Assembly (NCBI GenBank): GCA_027659245.1
Contig: JAQDPW010000009.1
Span: forward strand, 1-64,000
Reading direction: 5' to 3'
Length of the DNA stretch: 64,000 bases
Source: Streptococcaceae bacterium AM104-57
GTDB lineage: Bacteria; Bacillota; Bacilli; Lactobacillales; Streptococcaceae
Shown piece after piece: positions 41,412 to 50,749 of this stretch. Under the pieces are notes generated by a model, which worked only from the letters and a program-made list of their open reading frames with translations, was not told where the DNA came from and made no database searches. The position numbers and the translations under genes are program-made. How positions within the stretch are numbered: the stretch's first letter is position 1; each line of letters opens with the position of its first letter.

Positions 41412-42107
41412 TTAATCCTCCTTCTTTACTACTTCCAAAAATAAATTTTCTAAACTTTCTTGAGAGTTTTTTATATCTTGGTATTTTAATTCACCTTCAC
41501 ATATTATTCCGATATAATCTGCAACTTGCTCAACTTCGGAAATATTATGGCTGGATAGAATTACTGTAATGCCTTGTTTTGGGAAGCCAAGAATCATCTC
41601 CCTTAATTCTTGAATTCCCAATGGATCTAAGCCATTGGTTGGTTCATCTAAAATTAATAATTTAGGATTATTTAACAGTGCTATTGCAATTCCTAATCGT
41701 TGTTTCATTCCCAAAGAAAATTTTCCACTTCTTTTTTTACCTGTATTTGATAGACCAACGATTTGTAGAACTTCATCAATTCTTGATTCGGGTAATCCAA
41801 GTAACATTGTTCTTACTTTTAAATTTTCTCTTGCACTTAAGTTCTCATACAAGGGAGGTAACTCTATCAAGGCACCAATTTGTTCGAGATCCTTTCTACT
41901 CCATATATGATCATTAAATATAATATCTCCGGACGATTTATGGAGCATTCCTGTTATCATCTTTAGTGTAGTTGATTTCCCAGCACCATTTGGACCAAGT
42001 AATCCGTAGATACAATTCTCTTTCACTTGTAATGAAATATTATTCACTACAAGTTGATTCCCAAATTTCTTTGACAAATTCCGTGTCTCTAAAATATTTT
42101 TTTTCAT
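41412..42107 (-). CDS. Lantibiotic-immunity-type ABC ATPase (LanF-like)
   Basis: The 231 residues have Walker A (GPNGAGKST), the signature FSLGMKQRLGIA (the form common in bacitracin and lantibiotic protection ATPases), Walker B LLILDEPTNGLD and the switch SSHN. It is the first gene of the five-gene island, with AAGGAGG eight bases before its ATG. The upstream region is extremely AT-rich with several TATA-like boxes, so a single promoter cannot be picked. Confidence 0.88.
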   Translation of the reverse strand: MKKNILETRNLSKKFGNQLVVNNISLQVKENCIYGLLGPNGAGKSTTLKMITGMLHKSSGDIIFNDHIWSRKDLEQIGALIELPPLYENLSARENLKVRTMLLGLPESRIDEVLQIVGLSNTGKKRSGKFSLGMKQRLGIAIALLNNPKLLILDEPTNGLDPLGIQELREMILGFPKQGITVILSSHNISEVEQVADYIGIICEGELKYQDIKNSQESLENLFLEVVKKED

Positions 42108-42303
42108 TTTGATCCTCCTTAAATTTACACTTCAATAATAAAATATAAATTTAAAGATTTTATAAAGAAAATACATAACTATCTATTAATTTTTTAAAAA
42201 ACTATAACTACGCAATTTAATGAAGATTAAAAATAAAAATTTAAAATTTTTAGAATTCTATCTAGAACCTTAATCTCTTAAAACAACGAATCCTCTGAAA
42301 ATG

Positions 42304-42339
42304 AAAATTCTACTGAATGAAACTTCAGTAGAATTTTTT
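42304..42339. terminator. Terminator downstream of whiA
   Basis: AAAATTCTACTGAA and TTCAGTAGAATTTT form a perfect 14-bp stem with a 6-nt loop. The T run is longer on the plus strand, but the only gene entering it is whiA on the minus strand, where TTTTCATTTTC follows. Confidence 0.8.
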
Positions 42340-42413
42340 AAATTTGAGGTTATTTTAAAAATTTTTAAACATCAATCTCGATATATCTTTTTTGAATATC
42401 AATATCTTATATT

Positions 42414-43325
42414 TTACAATTCCTCTGCTAGTTTATTTATCTTTCTCAATCTGTGGTTGACACCACTCTTGGTCATGGGATTACTGAGACTATCTGCTAA
42501 TCGTTGGATAGAGTAATCAGGGTGCTGGATCCTAAGACGAGCGACTTCCTGCAAGTCTGCTGGAAGATTATCCAAACCAATTCTATCTTTGATTTTACTG
42601 ATATTGTTGATGGTTTTCATGCTTGCTGAAACCGTCCGAGCAATATTAGCCGTCTCTGCATTATTAGCACGATTGAGATCATTACGAGTTTCACGTAAGA
42701 TTTTGATGCCTTCGAAAGTATCACGCGCCTGCATGGCTCCAATAACTATGAGAAAGTCCATGATATCCTCAGCACGCTGAAGATAGGTCACTGCACCTTT
42801 TTTTCGTTCAATCACCTTGGCATCCAACAAGAAATGCTGAAGAAGCGCCGCAATCCCTTGGGCATGGTCCAGATAGACTGAGCTAATCTCAAGCTGGTAT
42901 TTACTAGAGTCTGGATCCCGAATACTTCCGTTTGCCAAAAATGCTCCACAGAGATAGGCACGACCTGCTTCCTCATCTGCTAGAATTTCAGGCGCAATAC
43001 CAGTCTCTAGTCCAAAGAAGGAGTCTGCCAAGTGCAAATCACTGAGTAGTTCTTGGACTCGCTCATCCGTAAAAACAGTATAGACTCGATTTTTACGAAG
43101 ATTACTTCTCTGATGGTGACGAATTTCTGATTTAATCTCATAGAAGTGCAAAAAAGATTCATAGAGATGACGAGCCAACTTAGCATTTTCTGTAATGACG
43201 GACAAGGTCAAGCCAGAAGTCGATAAACCAATACTACCAGACATCTTAATAATGGCAGATAGTTCGTGGCGACTCAGATGGTGCTGACCCAAAATTTCTT
43301 CTTTTACTGCAACTGTAAAACTCAT
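42414..43325 (-). CDS. whiA: DNA-binding protein WhiA
   Basis: The 303 residues have a LAGLIDADG-like N-terminal domain ([12 protein letters not shown] near 110-125) and a C-terminal helix-turn-helix ([20 protein letters not shown]). In Bacillus it affects division and chromosome segregation. It overlaps yvcK by 4 nt; the rapZ-yvcK-whiA group is conserved in Firmicutes. Confidence 0.94.
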   Translation of the reverse strand: MSFTVAVKEEILGQHHLSRHELSAIIKMSGSIGLSTSGLTLSVITENAKLARHLYESFLHFYEIKSEIRHHQRSNLRKNRVYTVFTDERVQELLSDLHLADSFFGLETGIAPEILADEEAGRAYLCGAFLANGSIRDPDSSKYQLEISSVYLDHAQGIAALLQHFLLDAKVIERKKGAVTYLQRAEDIMDFLIVIGAMQARDTFEGIKILRETRNDLNRANNAETANIARTVSASMKTINNISKIKDRIGLDNLPADLQEVARLRIQHPDYSIQRLADSLSNPMTKSGVNHRLRKINKLAEEL

Positions 43326-44299
43326 TTTCTCACCTGTATAATGCGCATGAGCTCATCTACGATTAAATCACCATCGTGAAAGGCTCCGCCATTTTCCAAA
43401 CGTAGGAAGTTGGATGAAATGACACGTGGGACTTGCTTACGCAAGCCTTCAAAATCATGTTCAACCTGTACTAAATACTCATCAAATCGGTTGGTATCCA
43501 TATAATCCCTCGGAACCTTCTCGATATTGACGAGTACTGTATCAATAAATGGTCTACCCAAATGACGATGCAGGACTTCTACGTGATCACTATCTGTGAA
43601 ATGCTCAGTCTCTCCACGCTGGGTCATGATGTTGCAGACATAGGCAATTTCAGCCTTGGTTTCCAGAAGAGCCTGACCAATTTCTTCAATAACAATATTA
43701 GGCAAAATCGAAGTAAAGAGTGAACCTGGGCCCAAGACAATCATATCACTCTCAAGAATCGTATTGACGACTCTGCGACTTGCCTGTGGCTTTTCATCAT
43801 CCAGAGTATTGGTAACATAGACATGGTCAATCATTCCTGGATGGTCTGCGATGTGACTTTCCCCAGCTACTTCTGAACCATCTTTAAAGACAGCATGGAG
43901 GGTCAAGGGATGGTCGCTAGATGGATAAATCTTGCCTGTAGTATGGAAGAATTTACTCAGCAATTGCATGGCATTATAGGTCGAACCCTGCATTTCAGAT
44001 AATCCAGCTATGATAATGTTTCCTAATGGATGACCAGCAAAAGCACCTGCATCCTCTGAAAAACGGTATTGAAAGACCTTTTCATAGAATTTTGGCATAT
44101 CTGACATGGCTACAAGGACATTACGCAAATCACCTGGTGGTGTTAACTGTTGAATGTTTTTACGAAGTTCACCTGAAGAACCTCCATCATCAGCAACAGT
44201 TACAATCGCTGCGATCTCGACATCCTTTTCCCTTAAACTTTTTAAGATAACGGGGATTCCAGTTCCCCCACCAATCACCGTAATTTTTGGTTTTCTCAT
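43322..44299 (-). CDS. yvcK: YvcK/GlmR family UDP-sugar-binding protein
   Basis: In related bacteria it stimulates GlmS or wall synthesis and binds UDP-GlcNAc. The 325 residues begin with [16 protein letters not shown], then [11 protein letters not shown] and TPPGDLRN. Overlaps both neighbours by 4 nt. Confidence 0.93.
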   Translation of the reverse strand: MRKPKITVIGGGTGIPVILKSLREKDVEIAAIVTVADDGGSSGELRKNIQQLTPPGDLRNVLVAMSDMPKFYEKVFQYRFSEDAGAFAGHPLGNIIIAGLSEMQGSTYNAMQLLSKFFHTTGKIYPSSDHPLTLHAVFKDGSEVAGESHIADHPGMIDHVYVTNTLDDEKPQASRRVVNTILESDMIVLGPGSLFTSILPNIVIEEIGQALLETKAEIAYVCNIMTQRGETEHFTDSDHVEVLHRHLGRPFIDTVLVNIEKVPRDYMDTNRFDEYLVQVEHDFEGLRKQVPRVISSNFLRLENGGAFHDGDLIVDELMRIIQVRK

Positions 44300-45186
44300 G
44301 AACGGTTTACCGTTTCCTTTCTTCGATCTTTATCACGATGACTTTCATTTACTGGCCAATTTTTAGACAAATCATTTGCTAAACGCTTGGCAAAAGCAAC
44401 ACTTCGGTGTTGACCACCAGTACAACCAACTGCAATGGTTAAGACAGATTTACCCTCTTTTTTATAGCCTGGGAGAATTGGTTCAACCAAGGCTAATAAA
44501 TGGCGGTAAAAGTCTTCGGATTCCTCATGTTTCATGACATAGTCGTAAACTGCCTGGTCTTCACCTGTTTGATTACGAAGTTCTGGTAGATAGTAGGGAT
44601 TTGGGAGGAAACGGACATCAAAAACTAAGTCGGCATCAATGGGAATACCGTATTTAAAGCCAAAAGACATGACCTCAATACGGAAAGACTGAGCCTGTTC
44701 TTGATCTGAAAATTGCTCTGCAATCGTCTTACGAAGTTCACGGGGAGTTAACTCTGTTGTGTCTACTACGTTTTGACTCATATTTTTCAGTGGAGCCAAG
44801 AGTTCGCGTTCCAACTTAATCCCATCTAAAATACGACCATCTGCTGCCAGAGGGTGACTTCTTCTGGTTTCCTTATAGCGTGCCACTAATTCCTTATCCG
44901 CAGCATCCAAAAAGAGAATTTTAAAGTCCAAATCATCTTGATTTTCCAATTCATCCAAGACAGCTTGAATCTCTGAAAAGAAAGAACGGCTACGCATATC
45001 CACCACTAGAGCTAACTTGTGGTCATCGTCCTTGGTCTCGACCAACTGCAAAAACTTTGGCAAGAGAGCAGGTGGCATATTATCAATGGTAAAATATCCT
45101 AAATCCTCAAAGGATTGAATGGCTACAGTTTTCCCTGCACCACTCATCCCTGTTACAATCACCAGGTGAAGTTGTTTCTTTGTCAT
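44296..45186 (-). CDS. rapZ: RNase adapter / nucleotide-binding protein RapZ (YvcJ)
   Basis: The 296 residues have Walker A ([10 protein letters not shown]), DNMPPALL and a C-terminal half with [10 protein letters not shown]. In E. coli RapZ controls glmS mRNA decay; the Gram-positive role is unsettled though YvcJ affects competence in Bacillus. AAGGAGAC precedes the ATG; a terminator lies just ahead, so it probably has its own or read-through transcription. Confidence 0.93.
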   Translation of the reverse strand: MTKKQLHLVIVTGMSGAGKTVAIQSFEDLGYFTIDNMPPALLPKFLQLVETKDDDHKLALVVDMRSRSFFSEIQAVLDELENQDDLDFKILFLDAADKELVARYKETRRSHPLAADGRILDGIKLERELLAPLKNMSQNVVDTTELTPRELRKTIAEQFSDQEQAQSFRIEVMSFGFKYGIPIDADLVFDVRFLPNPYYLPELRNQTGEDQAVYDYVMKHEESEDFYRHLLALVEPILPGYKKEGKSVLTIAVGCTGGQHRSVAFAKRLANDLSKNWPVNESHRDKDRRKETVNRS

Positions 45187-45202
45187 CTTTGTCTCCTTAT
45201 AT

Positions 45203-45230
45203 CAAAAGAAGTTTGGAAGAACCAAACTTC
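45203..45230 (-). terminator. Terminator of ridA
   Basis: Minus strand GAAGTTTGG and CCAAACTTC form a perfect 9-bp stem with a 5-nt loop, then TTTTG. It stands between ridA and rapZ. Confidence 0.75.
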
Positions 45231-45237
45231 AACTCGC

Positions 45238-45618
45238 TTATCCAATCTCTGCGATGACTTCAATTTCGACTTTAACATCGCGAGGAAGACGAGCTACTTC
45301 TACAGCTGAACGAGCTGGAAATTCCTTGTTAAAGGCTGTTTGGTATACCTCATTGAAAGGTACAAAGTCGTTCATATCACTCAAAAAGCAAGTTGTTTTA
45401 ACAACATGGTCAAAATCCGTTCCTGCCTCTGCTAAAATAGCTCCAATATTTTTCAAGACTTGTTCAGTCTGTTCTTGGATCGTTTCTCCTACGATTTCTC
45501 CAGTTTCAGGAGACAATGGAACTTGACCGCTAGCAAACAAAAGGTTGCCAACGATTTTTCCTTGAACGTAAGGTCCGATTGCCTTTGGAGCTTTATCTGT
45601 ATGAATTGTTTTTGCCAT
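45238..45618 (-). CDS. ridA: RidA family enamine/imine deaminase
   Basis: Small protein (126 residues) that clears reactive enamines made by PLP enzymes. ASGQVPLSPETGEI, LAEAGTDFDHVVK and the C-terminal PARSAVEVARLPRDVKVEIE with the catalytic Arg are present. It follows engB by 9 nt. Confidence 0.93.
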   Translation of the reverse strand: MAKTIHTDKAPKAIGPYVQGKIVGNLLFASGQVPLSPETGEIVGETIQEQTEQVLKNIGAILAEAGTDFDHVVKTTCFLSDMNDFVPFNEVYQTAFNKEFPARSAVEVARLPRDVKVEIEVIAEIG

Positions 45619-45627
45619 TTGTATTCC

Positions 45628-46215
45628 TCACAGTTTTTCTAAAATAGCATCCCAAGCCTGATCCATTCCTGCTTTTGTCACAGATGAAAAGAGGATAAAA
45701 TCATCACTTGGATCAAAGTTTAATTTCTTTTTAATAGCTGATTCGTGCTTGTTCCATTTGCCACGCGGAATCTTGTCTGCCTTAGTCGCCACAATGATGA
45801 CAGGAATCTCATAATACTTAAGAAATTCGTACATCTGCACATCATCTGCTGTCGGGTCATGACGAAGGTCAACGAGACTAACAACCGCTCGAAGATTTTC
45901 TCGAGTAGTCAAGTACTCCTCAATCATACGACCCCATTTTTCACGTTCCTTTTTGGAAACACGGGCATAACCATAACCAGGCACATCCACAAAACGCATC
46001 TTATCATCAATATTAAAGAAATTGAGTAGTTGTGTTTTTCCTGGTTTTCCTGAAGTACGAGCTAGATTTTTACGATTGAGCATGGTGTTGATAAAACTTG
46101 ACTTCCCAACATTTGAGCGACCTGCAAGAGCAATCTCAGGAAGTTCATCCTCTGGATAGTGGGACTTGTTGGCTGCACTCAGCAAAATCTCAGCATTGTG
46201 TGTATTGATTTCCAT
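45628..46215 (-). CDS. engB: Ribosome biogenesis GTPase EngB (YsxC/YihA)
   Basis: GTPase for late 50S assembly. The 195 residues have G1 GRSNVGKSS, the G2/switch [10 protein letters not shown]3 DVPGYGYA, G4 TKAD and G5 FSS. A GTG two codons earlier is possible, but GAGGTG sits correctly for the ATG at 46215. It lies 8 nt after clpX, a conserved pairing. Confidence 0.95.
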   Translation of the reverse strand: MEINTHNAEILLSAANKSHYPEDELPEIALAGRSNVGKSSFINTMLNRKNLARTSGKPGKTQLLNFFNIDDKMRFVDVPGYGYARVSKKEREKWGRMIEEYLTTRENLRAVVSLVDLRHDPTADDVQMYEFLKYYEIPVIIVATKADKIPRGKWNKHESAIKKKLNFDPSDDFILFSSVTKAGMDQAWDAILEKL

Positions 46216-46223
46216 AGTCACCT

Positions 46224-47456
46224 CTAGGCTGTCTCTAGGATTGGCTTAGCCGTTCCGTCAACCGCTTCTTTTGTGATACGAACAGTTTTCACATTTTCTT
46301 GACTTGGAACTTCAAACATAACGTCTAGCATGGTTTCTTCGATAATTGAGCGAAGACCACGCGCACCCGTTTTACGTTCGATAGCTTTATTTGCAATTTC
46401 CTGAAGAGCTTCATCGTCAAATTCAAGCTCTACATCATCATAAGAAAGCAAGGTCTGGTATTGTTTAACCAAGGCATTTCTTGGTTCCTTCAAGATGCGA
46501 ACCAAATCATCTACAGTCAACTGCTCCAAGGCTGCAAAGACAGGCAAGCGTCCAATCAACTCAGGAATAATACCGAATTTTTGAATATCTTCTGCGATGA
46601 TTTCTTGCATGTAAGAACTATTTTCGTCAATGGCCTTGTTATTTTGTCCGAAACCAATCACTTTTTCACCCAAACGCTGTTTGACAATTTCTTCGATTCC
46701 ATCGAAGGCACCACCCACGATAAAGAGGATATTTTTCGTATCCACTTGAATCATTTCTTGTTGTGGATGTTTGCGTCCACCTTGAGGTGGTACGCTAGCT
46801 ACAGTTCCCTCGATAATCTTGAGGAGGGCTTGTTGCACACCTTCACCAGAAACATCACGTGTGATAGACACGTTCTCGCTCTTCTTAGCAATCTTGTCGA
46901 TTTCGTCTACGTAGATAATTCCACGTTCTGCACGTTCGATATTAAAGTCAGCTGCTTGCAAGAGTTTGAGGAGGATATTTTCAACGTCCTCACCGACATA
47001 ACCAGCCTCAGTAAGAGCTGTTGCATCTGCAATGGCAAATGGTACATTCAAACTTCTAGCAAGTGTTTGAGCAAGGAAAGTCTTCCCTGAACCTGTTGGG
47101 CCAATCATCAAAATGTTTGATTTTTGCAAATCCACATCTTCTGACTCTTCACGAGTGTCATGGAAATTGATGCGTTTGTAGTGGTTATATACAGCAACTG
47201 CCAAAGCACGTTTAGCACGATCTTGACCAATCACATAGTGGTTCAAGATGTTTAGGAGTTCGATTGGTTTTGGCACCTCAGACAAGTCTGCCAAGACTTC
47301 CTCTGCCAACTCCTCACGAATGATTTCCTGGGCTAACTCCACACACTCATTACAGATAAAAGCGTTGTTCCCAGCGATTATTTTTTTAACTTCTTCTTGG
47401 CTTTTGCCACAAAATGAGCAATAAACCATCATATCATTTTTCCTATTTGTAGGCAT
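46224..47456 (-). CDS. clpX: ATP-dependent Clp protease ATP-binding subunit ClpX
   Basis: Unfoldase feeding ClpP. The 410 residues have the zinc-binding domain (CSFCGK and CNECVE, about 13-38), Walker A GPTGSGKT, Walker B YVDEIDK, sensor 1, the pore loop GYVGEDVEN and the ClpP-contact IGF loop (KVIGFGQ). The long plus-strand open frame opposite it is a shadow. Confidence 0.97.
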   Translation of the reverse strand: MPTNRKNDMMVYCSFCGKSQEEVKKIIAGNNAFICNECVELAQEIIREELAEEVLADLSEVPKPIELLNILNHYVIGQDRAKRALAVAVYNHYKRINFHDTREESEDVDLQKSNILMIGPTGSGKTFLAQTLARSLNVPFAIADATALTEAGYVGEDVENILLKLLQAADFNIERAERGIIYVDEIDKIAKKSENVSITRDVSGEGVQQALLKIIEGTVASVPPQGGRKHPQQEMIQVDTKNILFIVGGAFDGIEEIVKQRLGEKVIGFGQNNKAIDENSSYMQEIIAEDIQKFGIIPELIGRLPVFAALEQLTVDDLVRILKEPRNALVKQYQTLLSYDDVELEFDDEALQEIANKAIERKTGARGLRSIIEETMLDVMFEVPSQENVKTVRITKEAVDGTAKPILETA

Positions 47457-47487
47457 GATTCCCTTCCGTTCTAATTATTCATTCTCT

Positions 47488-47658
47488 CTAAAATAAGGTC
47501 ATATAAAAAGCATGAATGCTATTCACCAAGTTTGTAAAGGCATTAAGCCAAAGTAGAGTAGCAAGTCCAAAGCGCTTTTTACGAAAAGCGTGTGTTCCAG
47601 CTACAAAACAGACAGCACACAAAAGAGCTGTAAAAAATCCAAAAATACTGCGCTCCAT
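47488..47658 (-). CDS. Small hydrophobic protein between folA and clpX
   Basis: A 56-codon gene. The ATG at 47658 shares one base with the folA stop (TAATG), so translation is coupled. The product begins [16 protein letters not shown], has two hydrophobic stretches (about 4-21 and 31-52) split by FRKKRFG, and so is predicted to span the membrane twice. A small hypothetical gene stands in the same place in pneumococci as I recall. Function unknown. Confidence 0.8.
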   Translation of the reverse strand: MERSIFGFFTALLCAVCFVAGTHAFRKKRFGLATLLWLNAFTNLVNSIHAFYMTLF

Positions 47659-48164
47659 TAGGCTTCCTTTCTCTTTCTATATTCGATGGTAAAATCAAAA
47701 GCATTTTTCTCATCTTTGCTATACGATTTGCTTGCAACAGTCTCAAAAACAGTCAAATCAAAATCCTCTGGAAAATAAGTATCCCCTTCAACTTGAGCAT
47801 GAATTTGTGTCACAATAATCTCATCTAAGTAAGGTTCAAAAAGCTGAAAAATTTGCTTGCCACCAAGGATATAGAGATTTTTACCCTGATGATGGTACCA
47901 GTCTAAAACATCTTCAACATTTTGGAAAACTAGAGCTCCTTCAATTGACTCTTCGGGATTGCGCGTCAAAATTAAAGTCTCACGTCCTGGAAGTAATCGT
48001 CGTCCCATTCCATCAAAGGTTACACGCCCCATCAAAATAGCATGATTCAAGGTTGTTTCTTTAAAATGTTTTAACTCTGCTGGCAAATGCCATGGCAAAC
48101 GATCTTCTTTTCCGATCACACCCTTTTCATCTTGAGCCCAAATGGCTACGATTTTTTTTGTCAT
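47658..48164 (-). CDS. folA: Dihydrofolate reductase
   Basis: The 168 residues have [20 protein letters not shown], the active-site acidic position, MGRVTFDGM and ILGGKQIF. A pneumococcal trimethoprim-resistance change (Ile100Leu) falls at YILGG; here the motif is YILGG with Ile, the susceptible form by that criterion. AAGGATG lies ahead of the ATG; an extended -10 (TGATAAAAT) is about 30 nt upstream. Confidence 0.95.
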   Translation of the reverse strand: MTKKIVAIWAQDEKGVIGKEDRLPWHLPAELKHFKETTLNHAILMGRVTFDGMGRRLLPGRETLILTRNPEESIEGALVFQNVEDVLDWYHHQGKNLYILGGKQIFQLFEPYLDEIIVTQIHAQVEGDTYFPEDFDLTVFETVASKSYSKDEKNAFDFTIEYRKRKEA

Positions 48165-48244
48165 GCTTTCATCCTTTTCATTGATAGTTCTATTTTATCA
48201 AAAATCTTCAAAAAAGACTGTTTTGGAATGCCCTCCTGAATAGA

Positions 48245-48275
48245 AAAAATCCGTAGAAAACTTCTACGGATTTTT
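48245..48275. terminator. Terminator of dpr
   Basis: AAAAATCCGTAGAA and TTCTACGGATTTTT pair perfectly over 13-14 bp with a 3-nt loop; 17 nt after the dpr stop. Confidence 0.85.
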
Positions 48276-48291
48276 AGAAAAATAATGTATC

Positions 48292-48810
48292 TTACAAACC
48301 AGGTGCTTGTCCTAATTCTGCTGCAAGCATCCAGACAGTTTTTTCAAGGTCAGCTTTAGCACCAACGAAGATATCATTGGTTACATCATCACTTTCTTCA
48401 TCTGTTACATCCAATGCTTTTTGGAAAAGAGTGATAAGGTAACGATAAATCTCAAGGACACGTTCCAAGCTTTCTTCTACGTTACGGAACTCTCCAACAC
48501 CTTCTTCGATTTCACTGTGTTGAAGGAATTCTGTCAAAGTAGAGTATGGTTTGCCACCGAGTGTAATCAAGCGTTCGCTGATTTCATCTAGGTAACCATC
48601 AAGGCTATCCATGTATTCATCCATCTTAGGATGCCATACCATAAAGCCACGTCCACGCATGTACCAGTGTACTTGGTGTAGAGCGATATGGGCTACATAC
48701 AAATCTGCTACTGCTTGATTCAAAACTTCCTTTGTATTTACTAGCGCTTCTGCCGCTGGTTTAGTTAATGTTGCTACATCTTTTACTGCTTCTTTTTTCA
48801 ATTCTACCAT
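48292..48810 (-). CDS. dpr: Dps-like peroxide resistance protein Dpr
   Basis: Ferritin-like dodecamer storing iron and protecting from peroxide, important in a peroxide-producing streptococcus. The 172 residues carry the Dps ferroxidase set: [20 protein letters not shown], then [13 protein letters not shown]. The frame extends 11 codons upstream, but GAGGTG is six bases before the ATG at 48810. Monocistronic. Confidence 0.94.
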   Translation of the reverse strand: MVELKKEAVKDVATLTKPAAEALVNTKEVLNQAVADLYVAHIALHQVHWYMRGRGFMVWHPKMDEYMDSLDGYLDEISERLITLGGKPYSTLTEFLQHSEIEEGVGEFRNVEESLERVLEIYRYLITLFQKALDVTDEESDDVTNDIFVGAKADLEKTVWMLAAELGQAPGL

Positions 48811-48862
48811 TTTTTTCACCTCATTATTATTTTTTGTAACCATCTTTATTGATTACTACCTC

Positions 48863-48891
48863 AGTATACCACTCCTAGTATACAAAAGCAA
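48863..48891 (-). promoter_or_regulatory. Promoter of dpr
   Basis: Minus strand TTGCTT (48886-48891), 17 bp, TATACT (48863-48868) with TGG extension. Two GTATAC palindromes 14 bp apart flank the spacer and could be operator half-sites. Confidence 0.65.
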
Positions 48892-48957
48892 GGAAATTAA
48901 CCCATATTAAAAAAGTTGTAATTGACTGATAATTTAAGAAAATGTGCAGATGTTTTT

Positions 48958-50739
48958 TTAGTTATTTTCGCTGTTTTTATTAGAGAATTGACTTTGATAA
49001 AGGTCATAATAGAAACCTTTTGCAGCTAAGAGACTTTCATGATTTCCTTGTTCGATAATCTGCCCATCTTTCAGCACTAAAATTTTGTCAGCTTCCTGAA
49101 TAGTCGAAAGTCGATGGGCGATAACAAAACTTGTTCTCCCCTTCATCAAACGTTTCATGGCCTTTTGAATCAAGAGTTCTAAACGAGTATCGACTGATGA
49201 GGTCGCTTCGTCCAAAATTAAGATTTTTGGATCAGCCAAGAGAGCACGCGCGATAGTTAACAACTGCTTCTGACCAAGAGAAATATTACTTGACTCTTGG
49301 TTCATTTCCATGTTGTAGCCACCAGGAAGGGTGCGGATAAAGTGGTCAACATTAGCCGCCTTAGCCGCTTCAACGATTTCCTCATCCGTTGCCTCAAGAT
49401 TTCCAAAGCGAAGATTTTCCTTGATACTGCCTTCATAGAGCCAGGCATCCTGTAGGACCATCCCAAACTGACGACGGTAGTCCTGACGAGACAGGTCACG
49501 AATATCTTGCCCATCCACTAAAATGGCACCAGCTGTCACATCGTAAAAACGCATAAGAAGGTTAATCAAGGTTGTTTTACCTGCTCCAGTAGGTCCTACG
49601 ATAGCCACCATCTCTCCAGGTTTAACATCTAGGTTGAAATTGCGAATCAATGGTTTGTTTTCCACGTATTGGAAATCGACATTCTTGAAGCTAACTTGAC
49701 CTGTCAATAGTGCTAGTTCTTTCACTTCAGCAGCTTGGACTTCTTCTTGTTCATCCAAAACTTCAAAGACACGGTCAAGCGAAGACTTGGCACTTTGCAT
49801 TTGTCCTGCTAATTGAGTGATATTTTGGATCGGTTGACTGACTTGCCACACATACTGAACGAAAGCCTGCATATTACCAATGGTTAAGCGGCCTGCGATA
49901 ACCTGCAATCCACCTAATACTGCAACAATTAAGTAAGTTAAATCAGACACGATATGAAGGGCAGGCATCATCAAACCTGAGATAAAGCTAGCCTTAAAAC
50001 CAACCTGTTGCAATTCATCTGTAATAGCCGCAAATTCCTGCTGGGAGTTTTCTTCACGGCCAAAAAGTTTTAGAACATTGAAACCTGTCAAGTTTTCCTG
50101 TACAAATCCATTCATGCGTCCCAATATAGCTGCCTGCTGTTTAAAGTACGGCTGCGAACGATTCAGAATCGTTTTAGCACCAAAATAAGTAATCGGAATC
50201 GACAAGATAACAATGATAGCCAGCTGAAGATTTAGATAGAGGACCATTCCCATAACAAAAATAATGGTAAAGACTGCATTAACAATCTGTAAGAAGGATT
50301 GTTGGAGTGCATTAGATACGGTCTCTACATCACTAGTAAAACGTCCCAGTAAATCTCCAAATTGGTGCTTGTCAAAGTAAGACACAGGGATGCGGTTGAT
50401 TTTTTCGCTCATTTCATTTCGCAAATCCTGTATCATAGACTGGACAGCATTGGTCATGAAATAGTTTGAGTAGTAAGAACCCAACTCATAAAAAAGGCCA
50501 CGCAAGAGATAGATCGCCAGAATCACTGCGATATAGCTGGTATTAATCCCTGCTCCTGCAACACCATTTGCCATGGCAAGGAGGTTGCTGGTTAACTCAG
50601 TGATAGCAAGTCCCAATACGAAAGGCTCGATAACACTCATAATGACGCTAACTATTTTCAAGAAGACTGCAAAGAAAACAGAGAAACGGTAGGCTTTTAA
50701 ATAGCTCCATAGACGAGCTAGACTAGATTGTTGTTTCAT
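48958..50739 (-). CDS. Heterodimeric ABC exporter, subunit 2
   Basis: Half-transporter (593 residues): six transmembrane helices (1 to about 320) plus an ATPase domain. Walker A GPTGAGKT, Walker B ILILDEATSSVD with the catalytic Glu, and switch IAHRLSTI are normal, but the signature is ISLGQKQ in place of LSGGQ. With the partner's altered Walker B this gives one active and one degenerate ATP site, as in LmrCD-type and PatAB-type exporters. Substrate unknown. It begins 10 nt after its partner. Confidence 0.9.
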   Translation of the reverse strand: MKQQSSLARLWSYLKAYRFSVFFAVFLKIVSVIMSVIEPFVLGLAITELTSNLLAMANGVAGAGINTSYIAVILAIYLLRGLFYELGSYYSNYFMTNAVQSMIQDLRNEMSEKINRIPVSYFDKHQFGDLLGRFTSDVETVSNALQQSFLQIVNAVFTIIFVMGMVLYLNLQLAIIVILSIPITYFGAKTILNRSQPYFKQQAAILGRMNGFVQENLTGFNVLKLFGREENSQQEFAAITDELQQVGFKASFISGLMMPALHIVSDLTYLIVAVLGGLQVIAGRLTIGNMQAFVQYVWQVSQPIQNITQLAGQMQSAKSSLDRVFEVLDEQEEVQAAEVKELALLTGQVSFKNVDFQYVENKPLIRNFNLDVKPGEMVAIVGPTGAGKTTLINLLMRFYDVTAGAILVDGQDIRDLSRQDYRRQFGMVLQDAWLYEGSIKENLRFGNLEATDEEIVEAAKAANVDHFIRTLPGGYNMEMNQESSNISLGQKQLLTIARALLADPKILILDEATSSVDTRLELLIQKAMKRLMKGRTSFVIAHRLSTIQEADKILVLKDGQIIEQGNHESLLAAKGFYYDLYQSQFSNKNSENN

Positions 50740-50749
50740 CCTTTACCCC

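Noticed and set aside
46461-47090. Plus-strand open frame of 209 codons opposite clpX
   Set aside because: It has no family features or Shine-Dalgarno and lies wholly antisense to an unambiguous ClpX.
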